Notes under the pieces: model-generated | The model's input: the letters and a program-made list of their open reading frames with translations, nothing else | Database searches by the model: none | Told to the model about the DNA's origin: nothing | Program-made: the position numbers and the translations under genes | Shown here: positions 34,862 to 43,587 of the stretch, in pieces | How the letters are laid out: every line of letters starts with the position of its first letter | How positions within the stretch are numbered: the first letter of the stretch is position 1 | Assembly (NCBI GenBank): GCA_964429935.1 | Contig: CAYSED010000001.1 | Location: 18,396-82,395, forward strand | Source: CALLCD01 sp964429935 | Lineage (GTDB): Bacteria; Pseudomonadota; Alphaproteobacteria; Caulobacterales; Hyphomonadaceae | DNA: 64,000 nucleotides | Direction: 5' to 3'

Positions 34862-35908
34862 TCAGATGATCTCGTCCTCGTAGAACATGTCCGCCTGGTC
34901 GAGATGCTCGACAATGGTGCCGATCTTCCCGGCAGCCGGTTCGGACTGGACGGTCCGGGCGATGTGCAGGACGGCGTCGCCCTCGTTGACTACCGGCAAG
35001 GTCGCGCGCCCGACGATGACGCCGTCATGCGTGGCGAGGATGGCGATCTCCCTGTCGCCAAAGAGGTCGCTGATCGTGCCGAGCTTCTGGCCGGTCCGGA
35101 CCGTGTGCCCGAGGTCGGCGGCAAGCCGGAGAAGCCCGCCCTCCGGCGCGCGGAGCCAGTAGCTCTTCGGCGAAAAGAAGGAAGGCGCCGGGGCCGGCGC
35201 GACCGTCCCGGAGCGGATCATGCCGACATGTTTCATGACGCGCAGCGTTCCGGCGAGCCCGGCGCGCACGACGGTCTCGTCAAAGCGCAGGCCCTCGCCG
35301 CCCTCGAACAGGAGGACCGGCACGCCGAGACCGGCAGCGGCCTGGCGGAGCGAGCCCTGGCGCAGGTTCGAGGTCAGAATGGCCGGCGCGCCGAACGCAT
35401 CGGCGAGATCGCGCATGCGGTCATCCTTCGGCGCAATGCGGATCTGCGGCAGGTTCGAGCGATGGATGGCGGCGGAGTGGATGTCGATGCCGAAATCGGA
35501 CCGGGCGACGACCTGCCGGAGGAACGTATCGGCAAGGCGGCTCGCGAGCGATCCGGTCTCGTCGCCCGGAAAGCAGCGGTTGAGGTCCCGCCTGTCCGGC
35601 AGGTAGCGCGACCGCGCGAGAAAGCCGTAGCCGTTGACGACGGGAACGAGGAGCAGCGTGCCGGCGAGGCGCTTCAGGGCGGGACGCCTGGACAGCCTGC
35701 GGATGATCTCGACGCCGATGATCTCGTCGCCGTGCACCGCCGCGCTGACGAACATCACGGGGCCCGGCTCCCGGCCATGGATGACCCGGACCGGCAGGGT
35801 CATGGAGAGGCCGTTCGACAGGAGGCTGATCGGCAGTTCGACCCTCGCCTCGTGTCCGGGCCTGATGCTTTCCCCCCCGATCCGGAATGGTTCTGACATT
35901 TTCGACAT
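34862..35908 (-). CDS. succinylglutamate desuccinylase/aspartoacylase family protein
   Basis: An M14-like zinc carboxypeptidase-fold deacylase of 348 residues. Zinc ligands are in AAVHGDEIIG (HxxE) and DFGIDIHSAAIHR (His), and the conserved NGYGFLARSRYLPDRRDLNRCFPGD follows. The C-terminal part (from about residue 255) is a beta domain. The family includes AstE and RimK-associated deacylases; no ast or rimK gene is adjacent, so the substrate is open. Start ATG 35908 is used; an in-frame ATG 9 bases downstream (MSEPF) is equally possible. Confidence 0.88.
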   Translation of the reverse strand: MSKMSEPFRIGGESIRPGHEARVELPISLLSNGLSMTLPVRVIHGREPGPVMFVSAAVHGDEIIGVEIIRRLSRRPALKRLAGTLLLVPVVNGYGFLARSRYLPDRRDLNRCFPGDETGSLASRLADTFLRQVVARSDFGIDIHSAAIHRSNLPQIRIAPKDDRMRDLADAFGAPAILTSNLRQGSLRQAAAGLGVPVLLFEGGEGLRFDETVVRAGLAGTLRVMKHVGMIRSGTVAPAPAPSFFSPKSYWLRAPEGGLLRLAADLGHTVRTGQKLGTISDLFGDREIAILATHDGVIVGRATLPVVNEGDAVLHIARTVQSEPAAGKIGTIVEHLDQADMFYEDEII

Positions 35909-35940
35909 TCTTCAGCCTTTTCAGTGAACCCGCACTTTGC

Positions 35941-37326
35941 CTAGACGAGCCACGGCAATGCAAGCGTGGCGAAGCCGAGCACCAGGAAGAAGCCGGCCAT
36001 GTCCGTGATGGTGGTGAGCAGCGGGCCGGAGGCCACGGCAGGATCGACATTCATCCGCTTCAGGAGGAGCGGCACGCAGCCGCCGATGGAGACGGCGATG
36101 ACAGTGTTGATGGCGAGGGCGAGACCGATGACGCCGCCGAGGACAGGATTGCCTTTCCACGCCCAGGCAACGAGGCCGATGATGATGCCGAGGACGACGC
36201 CGTTGATGAGACCGACGGAAACCTCCTTCCACCAGACGCGGAAGACGTCCGACGGCCGCGCGAGGCCGATCGACAGTTCGCGCATCGAGACGGCGACGGC
36301 CTGGTTGCCGGAGCACCCGCTCATGTCGGAGACCATGGGCAGGAAGATCGCGAGGGCGATGACGGCCGAGAGGGTCGCCTCGAAGGACGAGATGACGCTG
36401 GCGGCGATGACGTTGAGGAATATGTTCGCGCTGAGCCAGGCGAGGCGGCGGCGGGAGCGGAAGAGGAGCGGCATGGAGCGCAGCTCGTCGGCGACGACGC
36501 CGCGCGCCTTCTGGGCATTCTGCTGCAGCCGGATACGCCACGCGTCCATGACGGCTTCCTTGGCGACCGCGCCGATCAGCCTGCCGGTTGCGTCGACAAC
36601 CGGTGCGCCGAGATAATCGTGTTCGTCGAAGAAGTTCTTCAGTTCGTCGAGCGGCATCTCCGGCCTGACGCTGACGGCTGGTATCATGACATCGACGAGC
36701 GGGGTTGCCCGCCGGGCGATCAGGAGGTCGCGAAGGGAGAGAACGCCGAGGAGGTCGCGGTCCGGCGAAATCACATAGGGATGCTGGCCTTCGGCGCTGT
36801 CGAGGGCGGTCTCGTCGTCGATGATGAGCTGCAGAACGTCGCGGATCGTGTTGCCCGACTGGAAGACGAGAGGGCCGGTATCCATGAGCCAGCCGGCGGA
36901 GTCCTCCTCATAGTCCGCGATCGCGGCAACCTCTCGCGCCGTCTCCGCCTTTAGGAGCGCCGTGATGGCGCGGGCGTCTTCTGGCTCGAGTTCCTCGATG
37001 ACCTCGGCGGCCTCGGAACTGTCGAACTCGTCGATGATGGCAGCCGCGACGGCCGGCTCGACCCGCTCGAGCAGGAAGGAGATCTCGACGACGGGCAGCG
37101 GCGCGATGAACCTGGCCGCCCAGTCGGCCGGCATCAGGGTGAGCATGATCGCCCGGTCTTCGGCGTCGAACTCGAAGAACATGTGGCGGGCGTCTGCGTC
37201 GCTGAACCGTTCGAGGGCGGCGACGATTCCGGGGCCGTCCGCATTGGCGATCGCCTGCTCGATCACGTCGAAGGCGCGGTCCTCGTCCTGCATGCCGGGG
37301 TCCGGTGCGAGCGCCTGTTCGGCCAT
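35941..37326 (-). CDS. mgtE: magnesium transporter MgtE
   Basis: A 461-residue MgtE: N-terminal superhelical domain (ALERFSDADARHMFFEFDAEDRAIMLTLMP...), a pair of CBS domains (SGNTIRDVLQLIIDDETAL ... VMIPAVSVRPEMPLDELKNFFDEHDYLGAPVVDATGRLIG), and five C-terminal membrane segments with the pore region MVSDMSGCSGNQA and the final TM LLTTITDMAGFFLVLGFATLALP. Start ATG 37326 has a GAGGAG site; the frame extends 12 codons upstream without similarity. The N and CBS domains act as the Mg2+ sensor. Confidence 0.95.
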   Translation of the reverse strand: MAEQALAPDPGMQDEDRAFDVIEQAIANADGPGIVAALERFSDADARHMFFEFDAEDRAIMLTLMPADWAARFIAPLPVVEISFLLERVEPAVAAAIIDEFDSSEAAEVIEELEPEDARAITALLKAETAREVAAIADYEEDSAGWLMDTGPLVFQSGNTIRDVLQLIIDDETALDSAEGQHPYVISPDRDLLGVLSLRDLLIARRATPLVDVMIPAVSVRPEMPLDELKNFFDEHDYLGAPVVDATGRLIGAVAKEAVMDAWRIRLQQNAQKARGVVADELRSMPLLFRSRRRLAWLSANIFLNVIAASVISSFEATLSAVIALAIFLPMVSDMSGCSGNQAVAVSMRELSIGLARPSDVFRVWWKEVSVGLINGVVLGIIIGLVAWAWKGNPVLGGVIGLALAINTVIAVSIGGCVPLLLKRMNVDPAVASGPLLTTITDMAGFFLVLGFATLALPWLV

Positions 37327-37452
37327 GGCGTGTCTCCTCGTGAGCGGGGCCGGGTTCAGCAACGACCCGGCGGCATCATTTGTTGCAGGTTTGTTTTGGA
37401 GCGGCCAGAGCCTGGCGGGCGAAGCGGCCCTGGCGCGCGGCGGCGAGGCTGT

Positions 37453-38673
37453 TCACGCGCCGCGAGGGTCCGCGCCTGCCTGGTTTTCAGGAGCTTCGGC
37501 CGGGGTGCCCGGCACGGGCCAGGGCCAGCCTTCAGGCACGAGCGGCGCGCCGGATGCCTGCTTGGCCCGAACTTCCTCCCGGGCCGCGGCGATGGCGAGC
37601 ATCCTGTCCGCCGTCACCGGATGGCTCCGTTCGCCATAGGTCGACCGGGCCGAGAGGGTCGAGAACGCCTCGAAGACATGTTCGAGCCGGTCGAGGTCGC
37701 CCCCTGCCCGCGCGGTGATGTAGACCGAAAGATAGTCGGCCTCGCGCTCGAACTCGCGCACGCCGAGGACCCGGTTCTGGATCGATGTGAGAAAGGATGC
37801 GCCGGGCAGCGATTCGCTGCCGCCGAAGCGCTTCATGGCCCGCCCGACGGTGAGGTCGACGAGCCCGGCACCGAGGGCCACCGGAACGCCCCAGACATAG
37901 ATGCCGGACACGGCGGCATTGCGCTCGAGTTTCGGCACGTGACGGCCGATGACATGGCCAAGCTCGTGGGCGATGACGAGCGACACGTCCCGGTCGTCTT
38001 CAAGCGCCATCAGAAGCCCGCGATTGATGTTGAGGGTGGCCGTGTTGGCCGAGGCATTGACGGTGTCTGTCTCGCGCACCTTCAGGGTCACGCCGCAGAC
38101 CGTGACGGGAACGAGGGATGCGGCGATCCTGTCGCCGTCCTGCTCGAAGACGACATCGAGGGGCGTCGCGGCGTCTTTGCCGGACGCTGCCTCGGCCCGG
38201 GTGTCCGCGCCAGCGGCGAGCGCTTCGCCGATGCGGCTGATCTGGCCATCGATATCCGTTTCGCCGATCGTCACCGGCACGGCTCCCGGCCGGATACCAG
38301 CTACGTGCGCCGGGCTTCCGGCGATGACGGAGAGCACGACGGGCGCTTCGGTATAGCCGATGGCTTCGACCTGGCTTGCGGTGAGGCCGTCCGCCATGGC
38401 GCGGATGGAGGCGGCATTGCCGACGGTCAGGCCGAAAGCCTGCCGGACGCGGTCATGACAGAGGCCCGCATTGGCGACAAGTAGCGGCCAGGCGAGATCT
38501 TCGACCCGCGACTGCCGCGCGAGGATCGCATCGACCAGCCCGGCCTGGATTGCCGGCGTTCGCGCCTCGATGCTGGCCTTGCTGATGTCCGGATAGGTCG
38601 TGGACGTGGTTGCGCAGGATGCAAGGGCTAGAAGGCCGGAGGCGACGGACAGGGCGACAGGACAGGGTTTCAT
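37453..38673 (-). CDS. M48 family zinc metallopeptidase lipoprotein with PDZ-like insert
   Basis: A 406-residue lipoprotein (lipobox LASC, Cys20). A PDZ-like segment (VVLSVIAGSPAHVAGIRPGAVPVTI...) precedes the peptidase core, whose zinc motif is IAHELGHVIGRH with a third ligand in FEREADYLSVYI. The C-terminus is Pro/Ala-rich. It resembles BepA/LoiP-type periplasmic quality-control peptidases with an added PDZ region. A hairpin repeat homologous to that before the M16 lipoprotein gene lies 82 bases upstream. Confidence 0.9.
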   Translation of the reverse strand: MKPCPVALSVASGLLALASCATTSTTYPDISKASIEARTPAIQAGLVDAILARQSRVEDLAWPLLVANAGLCHDRVRQAFGLTVGNAASIRAMADGLTASQVEAIGYTEAPVVLSVIAGSPAHVAGIRPGAVPVTIGETDIDGQISRIGEALAAGADTRAEAASGKDAATPLDVVFEQDGDRIAASLVPVTVCGVTLKVRETDTVNASANTATLNINRGLLMALEDDRDVSLVIAHELGHVIGRHVPKLERNAAVSGIYVWGVPVALGAGLVDLTVGRAMKRFGGSESLPGASFLTSIQNRVLGVREFEREADYLSVYITARAGGDLDRLEHVFEAFSTLSARSTYGERSHPVTADRMLAIAAAREEVRAKQASGAPLVPEGWPWPVPGTPAEAPENQAGADPRGA

Positions 38674-38754
38674 GGCTAAGACCGATGTGACTCGAAAACA
38701 GCACTTTAGGCCCGATGCCTGCCGGAACCAGTCACATTCGTGGCAATCCTGGCC

Positions 38755-38812
38755 CTAGACCGTTTCCGTCCTTGACGGAATCGGTCGTCGTTTTTTCGCT
38801 CACGCCAGTCGG
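38755..38812. repeat. hairpin repeat element, copy 2 (upstream of the M48 gene)
   Basis: GACCGTTTCCGTC (38758-38770), loop CTT, GACGGAATCGGTC (38774-38786); 13-bp stem with one mismatch. It aligns with copy 1 over about 58 bp including the T-rich tail and CGCCAG(C/T)CGG. Immediately beyond it, 38808-38895 holds three more hairpins: GTCGGC/GCCGAC at 38808-38823, GGCGAC/GTCGCC at 38853-38869 and GTTTC-CGCC/GGCGAAAC at 38876-38895. The whole spacer is thus palindrome-rich. Confidence 0.75.
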
Positions 38813-38899
38813 CAGGTGCCGACGGCTCCGCGGGGGCGGCGCAGGGGCGCCGGGCGACCTTTTGTCGCCTTTCGCGTTTCCGCCATAGGCGAAACCACT

Positions 38900-40939
38900 C
38901 TAGCCGCTTGTCTCCGGCACGAGCCAGACCGGCGAGGTCCAGGCCATTTCGTGGATCATCTCGTCGGGCAGACCGGCACATGCCTCCGGCCGGTCGCCCG
39001 GTTCTGCGGCATTGCACTGGACCGTGCTCCAGCGGGGCGACGGCAGTTCGATGACCCGCAGGTAATAGTAGGCATAGAGCGAAGGGTCATGGTCCGGATC
39101 TTCGTAGACGGCGCAGAGGTTCGCCGCGCCGCCCGGCCCGGCCACCGCCACAGTCTTCACGCTGGACCGCTTGTTGCCCTCCGCGTCGATCCAGCCCTTG
39201 ATGACCTGAATTTCCTGGAGGGGCGAGGCGGTGGCCGCCTCGTCGCGCGCAGCCTCGGCATAGAAGCGCAGTCCGTTGCCCGGGGGCGACGGAATCTCGG
39301 CCCCCATCGGAACACCCTTTTCATAGGCGAGCGCGACGCGGTCCCCCTGTGCGCAGAGGTCGTCCGGATAATCGCCCGCAAAGAAACGCGGACGGATCCG
39401 GGTTCCGGACGTGGCAAAGGTTTCCCGGCGCTTCAGCGACTGGAATATGGCATCACGCGAGTTCTCGACGGCCCAGACGCCGGCGAGGCCGCCCGGGTTG
39501 CCCTCGATCCGGTTGTGCCGCCCCAGGCCCGGCGCGCCGAGCCGCCCGTCCAGCGTCGTCTCGTGAACGATATGGCCCGGCCAGTCGGCCTCGCCGGTGT
39601 TTCCGCCGGTGCCGATATGGCTGTCGGTGCTGCCGATGACGCCCATCTGGAAGGGATTGACGTGGCTGTGCCGGGCTTCCTTCAGGCCTTCGAGCCAGGC
39701 ACCGCGCGCAAAGTCTCGCGAGGAGACACACGGGCCTTTGTAGAGATTGTCCTTCGGGTCGAGGTCGGTCCCGGTGCACTCGCGCAAAGTCGTGCGGTAG
39801 AGGCGCGGGATCCAGACCGTGATGTCGAACGCCCGCACGCGGCGGCCGATCGTGCGGATCGCCTCGATATCGCAATATTCGTCCTCGTCGCCGAGAATGT
39901 CGGTGACGCCGCTGAGGCATTCGGACGTGCCCTTGTGCTGGGTGATTTCCATCAGGCGGTCGAAGCTCTGGCGCTGGAGGCGGTGAGCCTGCCGGGCTTC
40001 CTCGCTGAAGCCCTGAAGCGAGTCCGGGTTGAAGGCATTGCCGCTCGAGAGATTGGAATTGTGCGGGATTGAGATCACGTCGCAAGCCTCGATGCCGGCG
40101 CGGCACTCGCGCTCGAGCTTGCCGAGGAGGTCCGGCAGCGTCGGATAATCGATGAAATTGCCGGGTTCTGCGGGGACGGACATGTTCCGGAAGATCGTGT
40201 TCCGGTGCATGTGCATGCCGTTCGGGCTGCGCGTGTATTCATAGCCGATAAGCGTCGTGAACGCGCAGCCTTGCGTGCGGTCATAGGCTGCCTCGGAGGC
40301 TTCGATGGTCTGCTTCCAGACGATGCGGGCGGCGGCATGGCAGTCCCGGTCATCCTCGCCGCAGACGGCGCGCTTTCTGGCAGGGCGGGTTCCCGCGTGC
40401 ACGGTGGTGAAGATGCGCAAGCCGGATTCCTCGCCCGCCCGAAATGTGCGGCAGGCCGAGGAGCCATAGCCGGGAAACGCCCCCGGCGTGCGGCAGATAT
40501 AGCCTTCGCCGATGGATTCAGAATGATCGGTGATGGCGGCAAAATCGAGCGGCCGGGAGAGCCTGACGCGTTGTTCCGGCTGGCCGGGCTCGGTGGCGAG
40601 GGCAATTTCCTCGCCCCGCGCAAATGCAAGCGCGGTGTCAGGAAAGACGCGCGTTCCGTCCGGATAGGCATCGGCAGAGAGGGCGGTGTGGATGTGCAGG
40701 TCGCCGAACAGGGCCTGTTTCAGGTCTGTGCGCCCGGCGCAAGGCTCGCGCTCCTCGCTGTAGACGAGCGGCGGCACGTAGCCAGGCCGGTAGGTTTCGG
40801 GACGGGACTTCGGGGAGGACGGGGCCGCGATGGAGACAGACCTATCGATGGCATAGCGGGTCGAGTGGGTGAGCCACCAGACGGCAGGGGCGAGGACGGC
40901 GAAGGCCAGGCCAAGTCCTGTCAGCGCTTTCCTCAGCAT
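38900..40939 (-). CDS. DUF3604 domain protein, membrane-anchored or exported
   Basis: A 679-residue protein with an N-terminal hydrophobic signal/anchor (residues 5-24). It then has the PHP-like DUF3604 signature: LFGDLHIHTALSADAYPDGTRVFPDTALAFARG and FAAITDHSESIGEGYIC. Later motifs are IGYEYTRSPNGMHMHRNTIFR, ISIPHNSNLSSGNAF, NPFQMGVIGSTDSHIGTGGN and WAVENSRDAIFQSLKRRETFATSGTRI. The conserved His/Asp residues suggest a metal-dependent hydrolase in the cell envelope. The substrate is unknown. Confidence 0.87.
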   Translation of the reverse strand: MLRKALTGLGLAFAVLAPAVWWLTHSTRYAIDRSVSIAAPSSPKSRPETYRPGYVPPLVYSEEREPCAGRTDLKQALFGDLHIHTALSADAYPDGTRVFPDTALAFARGEEIALATEPGQPEQRVRLSRPLDFAAITDHSESIGEGYICRTPGAFPGYGSSACRTFRAGEESGLRIFTTVHAGTRPARKRAVCGEDDRDCHAAARIVWKQTIEASEAAYDRTQGCAFTTLIGYEYTRSPNGMHMHRNTIFRNMSVPAEPGNFIDYPTLPDLLGKLERECRAGIEACDVISIPHNSNLSSGNAFNPDSLQGFSEEARQAHRLQRQSFDRLMEITQHKGTSECLSGVTDILGDEDEYCDIEAIRTIGRRVRAFDITVWIPRLYRTTLRECTGTDLDPKDNLYKGPCVSSRDFARGAWLEGLKEARHSHVNPFQMGVIGSTDSHIGTGGNTGEADWPGHIVHETTLDGRLGAPGLGRHNRIEGNPGGLAGVWAVENSRDAIFQSLKRRETFATSGTRIRPRFFAGDYPDDLCAQGDRVALAYEKGVPMGAEIPSPPGNGLRFYAEAARDEAATASPLQEIQVIKGWIDAEGNKRSSVKTVAVAGPGGAANLCAVYEDPDHDPSLYAYYYLRVIELPSPRWSTVQCNAAEPGDRPEACAGLPDEMIHEMAWTSPVWLVPETSG

Positions 40940-41054
40940 GGCGAATCCGGTTTCTTCGAGGGGAGTTCAGGACGACTTCCCGCGTTACAATCCCTGCTGT
41001 TGCTGTCAAGCGGCCTGAGCTTGCGGCGAAACAGAAAACAACAATGGGGCTTGC

Positions 41055-41074
41055 AAGTGAGCGACTGTTCACTT
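41055..41074. promoter_or_regulatory. candidate TetR operator
   Basis: A 20-bp interrupted palindrome with arms AAGTGA and TCACTT separated by 8 bp. It lies 55 bases before the tetR start in the 190-bp divergent spacer with the DUF3604 gene. Size and position fit an autoregulatory TetR-family operator. Confidence 0.5.
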
Positions 41075-41129
41075 ATTGTAAAGCCAAGCCGGCTATTCTG
41101 GCCTGGCTGACGCGACAAGGAGCCAATGC

Positions 41130-41723
41130 ATGGCGACACAATCCGAGACGTCGCGGCCGCGCGCGCGCAATGCACGTCCCAAGATCGAACGGGCTGCGCT
41201 CGAACTGTTTGTCGATGGCGGCATAGACGCCTCGACGACGCGAGACATTGCCGACCGCGCGGGCGTCTCCGAAGGGGCGCTGTACCGGCACTACAAGGGC
41301 AAGGACGAGCTTGCGCTGTCCCTCTTCATGGAAACGCACAACCGGCTCGGAAAGCTGGTCGCCGAGGCGGCCCGGACTGAGGGCGGCCTTAGCGAGCGCG
41401 TGCGCGCCATCGTGGCGGCCTATTGCAAGCTCGCCGACGAGGACTGGCTTCTTTTTTCGTTTCACCTCGTCTCGCTGCACAAGTTCCTGCCGCACGACAC
41501 GGCCCGGCCGGACGACCCGGTCACGATCACCGAAGCGATCATTTCCTCGCTCATGGAAGCGGGCGACATTCCCGAGGGCGATCCGGCACTTTTGGCGGCG
41601 ATGTCGCTCGGCGTTGTCCTGCAGGCCGGCCAGAATAAGGCTTATGGCCGCCTGCCGGGTCCCTTCAGCGCCCATGTGGATGCATTCACGCGGGCGATCC
41701 TTGCCATTCTACTGCACAAATGA
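41130..41723 (+). CDS. TetR/AcrR family transcriptional regulator
   Basis: A 197-residue regulator with the N-terminal TetR helix-turn-helix: KIERAALELFVDGGIDASTTRDIADRAGVSEGALYRHYKGKDELALSLF (about residues 18-66). The C-terminal ligand domain has no recognisable specificity. It lies 12 bases before plsC in the same direction, so it probably controls itself and plsC, and perhaps the divergent DUF3604 gene. A fatty acid or acyl-CoA ligand would make sense but is inference. Confidence 0.92.
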   Translation: MATQSETSRPRARNARPKIERAALELFVDGGIDASTTRDIADRAGVSEGALYRHYKGKDELALSLFMETHNRLGKLVAEAARTEGGLSERVRAIVAAYCKLADEDWLLFSFHLVSLHKFLPHDTARPDDPVTITEAIISSLMEAGDIPEGDPALLAAMSLGVVLQAGQNKAYGRLPGPFSAHVDAFTRAILAILLHK

Positions 41724-41735
41724 TCCGAGGCTGAC

Positions 41736-42542
41736 ATGCTGCGCTCCTTCCTGTTTACGGCGGCCTACTGGCTCCTGTCCGCCATCTACGTTCTCACCGC
41801 CCTGCCCCTCCTTGCCCTGCCGGGCGGACGGCCGCTGACCCTGCTGATACGGTCCTACACGCGGGCGATACGCCTCGCACTCCACTGGATCGGCGGGATC
41901 AAGACCACGGCGACGGGGCGACACCGGCTGCCGCAGGACGGCGCCTTTATCGTCGCCGCGAAACACCAGAGCTGGGGCGACGGATTCATCGCCTATTCGG
42001 AGATCGACAATCTCGTCTTCGTTACCGGCGACCACCTGGAACGCCTGCCCTTTCTCGGCGGCATCCTGCGCAAGCTCGGGGCCATCGTCATCGACACGTG
42101 CGGCGGGGGCGAGCGCAAGGCGGCATCGCTGAGCGAGGGCATGGCGCGCGCCAGGGCCGACGGCCGCCGCGTGCTCATCTATCCTGAAGGCCACCTTGCG
42201 CCGGTCGACTACAAGATGTCCTACAAGGCCGGCGTCTGGCACATGTACCGGGAGATGAACGTGCCCGTCGTGCCGGTTGCCACCAATCTTGGCGTCTTCT
42301 GGCCGCAGACCGATTTCCGCAAGACGCCCGGCAAGGCCGAGATCGAGTTCCTCGAGCCGATCCTGCCCGGCCTCCCGAAGGCCGAGTTCCTCGGGAAACT
42401 CGAAGCCGTGATCGAGACACGCACGGCCGAACTGGTCGCAAGGGCGCGCAAGGCAGCCCCCGTCACCGCGACTCAGTTGCCGGAACCGCCGACGGGAACG
42501 CCTGTCCGGAGGCCGGGACTTCGTCCGCATTCGATGCAATAA
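41736..42542 (+). CDS. plsC: 1-acyl-sn-glycerol-3-phosphate acyltransferase family protein
   Basis: A 268-residue membrane-associated acyltransferase with an N-terminal hydrophobic segment (YWLLSAIYVLTALPLLALPGG). The catalytic HX4D is HQSWGD, and the substrate-binding motif is YPEGHLAPV where many members have PEGTR. IPVVPVATN-like VVPVATNLGVFWP also fits. It likely acylates lysophosphatidic acid. It is probably co-transcribed with the upstream tetR gene. Confidence 0.9.
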   Translation: MLRSFLFTAAYWLLSAIYVLTALPLLALPGGRPLTLLIRSYTRAIRLALHWIGGIKTTATGRHRLPQDGAFIVAAKHQSWGDGFIAYSEIDNLVFVTGDHLERLPFLGGILRKLGAIVIDTCGGGERKAASLSEGMARARADGRRVLIYPEGHLAPVDYKMSYKAGVWHMYREMNVPVVPVATNLGVFWPQTDFRKTPGKAEIEFLEPILPGLPKAEFLGKLEAVIETRTAELVARARKAAPVTATQLPEPPTGTPVRRPGLRPHSMQ

Positions 42543-42681
42543 AGGCCTGTTCATCCGTATACTGCAGTATTTTTCTTGTGATAGCTGTTAATCCTTGTGG
42601 GATCGTTTTCTTATATAAAACAAAGCGTGAGACATGGCGGATTCCCGCGAATTAACGACCCGGCGGCGGGCAGCAAGATTT

Positions 42682-42730
42682 TTCGTGACGAATTCGTGAC
42701 AGACTGTCTCAGAAGTGTCATATTAGCTTC
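42682..42730 (+). promoter_or_regulatory. direct-repeat promoter region, possibly leaderless
   Basis: The octamer TTCGTGAC occurs at 42682-42689 and 42693-42700, one helical turn apart (11 nt). CTGTCTC (42704-42710) and GTGTCAT (42715-42721) follow, also 11 nt apart, resembling a Pho-box-type arrangement. TATTAG at 42721-42726 could be the -10, which would place the transcript start at or next to the ATG at 42731. No ribosome-binding site is visible there. The rest of 42543-42681 is AT-rich and holds no gene. Confidence 0.35.
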
Positions 42731-43135
42731 ATGAAGACGATCATTGTTGCCACTTCAGCGATGGTGTTCAGCGTGATGCAGACCGCCATCGCCCAAACCG
42801 GAACCGCTTCCGAGGCTGTTCCATACACCATAACCTTTGACGGGGCCGTCTATCCGGCGGCGCTCGAGACGATTGACTATCCCTACAGCAAGGCCAGGCT
42901 TCACCAGTCCGGAAGCTGCATCCTGAACGTATTTGCCGACGACGCGAAGCAGATCGCGGCGATGTCAGTGGACAGATGTTCTGATGACGGATTCCGCCGC
43001 GAGGCCGAAACCTTTGTCAGCAACCAGTCGCTGACAGGTTCGACAGAAGGCAATCTCAAGGCGCATCGCCTGACGATCGCCTGGGAAATGGATCCGGCAC
43101 CCGCCGTGCCTTTCACGGTCGCCGGCATCGAATAA
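42731..43135 (+). CDS. small exported protein with TonB-C-like domain
   Basis: A 134-residue protein with a signal peptide (residues 1-21, ending AIAQ). The mature part resembles the TonB C-terminal fold: IDYPYSKARLHQSGSCILNVFADDAKQIAAMSVDRCSDDGFRREAETFVSNQ corresponds to the pattern YP..A....G.v.v.f.v...G.i....v..s.....f...A. No TonB membrane anchor or proline-rich linker is present, so it is not an energy transducer by itself. Two Cys (in GSC and DRC) may form a disulfide. Function unknown. Confidence 0.7.
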   Translation: MKTIIVATSAMVFSVMQTAIAQTGTASEAVPYTITFDGAVYPAALETIDYPYSKARLHQSGSCILNVFADDAKQIAAMSVDRCSDDGFRREAETFVSNQSLTGSTEGNLKAHRLTIAWEMDPAPAVPFTVAGIE

Positions 43136-43168
43136 GTCCAACCCGCTTCATCAAGGAAAGCAGGAAAG

Positions 43169-43197
43169 CCCGCTCCGGTTCGCCGGGGCGGGTTTTT
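43169..43197 (+). terminator. rho-independent terminator, possibly bidirectional
   Basis: Ten-bp stem CCCGCTCCGG / CCGGGGCGGG (one G-T pair) with a TTCG tetraloop, followed by TTTTT (43193-43197). It ends the + strand gene at 43135. On the - strand the stem is followed by GCTTTCCTGCTTTCC, so it may also serve the convergent sufA transcript. Confidence 0.88.
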
Positions 43198-43218
43198 CCT
43201 TGCCAGGCCGGGAAGGGT

Positions 43219-43578
43219 CTATTCGGCCGCAGCCGGAACGATGGTCACGCTCTCGCCGCAGCCGCAGGCATCGGTCTGGTTCGGATTGCGGAACACGAAC
43301 TTCTCGTGCAGCGGCGTGACTTCGTAGTCGATCACCGAGCCGAGGAGAAAGAGGACCGCCTTCGCATCGACGACGATCTGGACATCATTGTCACGGACCG
43401 TTTCGTCGTAGGTTCCGGGTTCGGACGTGTAGTCCATCACGTATTCCATGCCGGCGCAGCCGCCATTGGTGACGCCGACGCGGAGACAGCCTGCGCCCTT
43501 CTCGGCCAACAGTGCCTGCACGCGCGCCGCCGCGGCGGGCGTGAGCGAGACAATCTTCGGTCGGGGGCGTCTGGTCAT
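43219..43578 (-). CDS. sufA: A-type Fe-S assembly protein SufA (HesB/IscA family)
   Basis: A 119-residue A-type carrier. The three cluster-ligand cysteines are present: Cys41 in NGGCAGMEY and Cys105/Cys107 in DACGCGES. It transfers Fe-S clusters from the SufBCD scaffold to apoproteins. It is the last gene of the sufC-sufD-TM-sufS-sufT-sufA transcription unit, 9 bases after sufT. Confidence 0.94.
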   Translation of the reverse strand: MTRRPRPKIVSLTPAAAARVQALLAEKGAGCLRVGVTNGGCAGMEYVMDYTSEPGTYDETVRDNDVQIVVDAKAVLFLLGSVIDYEVTPLHEKFVFRNPNQTDACGCGESVTIVPAAAE

Positions 43579-43587
43579 GGTGTCCGG

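Noticed and set aside
42559..42570. ATACTGCAGTAT palindrome followed by TTTT after plsC, considered as a terminator
   Set aside because: A perfect palindrome without a loop leaves only a 4-bp AT-rich stem, too weak for an intrinsic terminator; it could be an operator, but nothing supports that.
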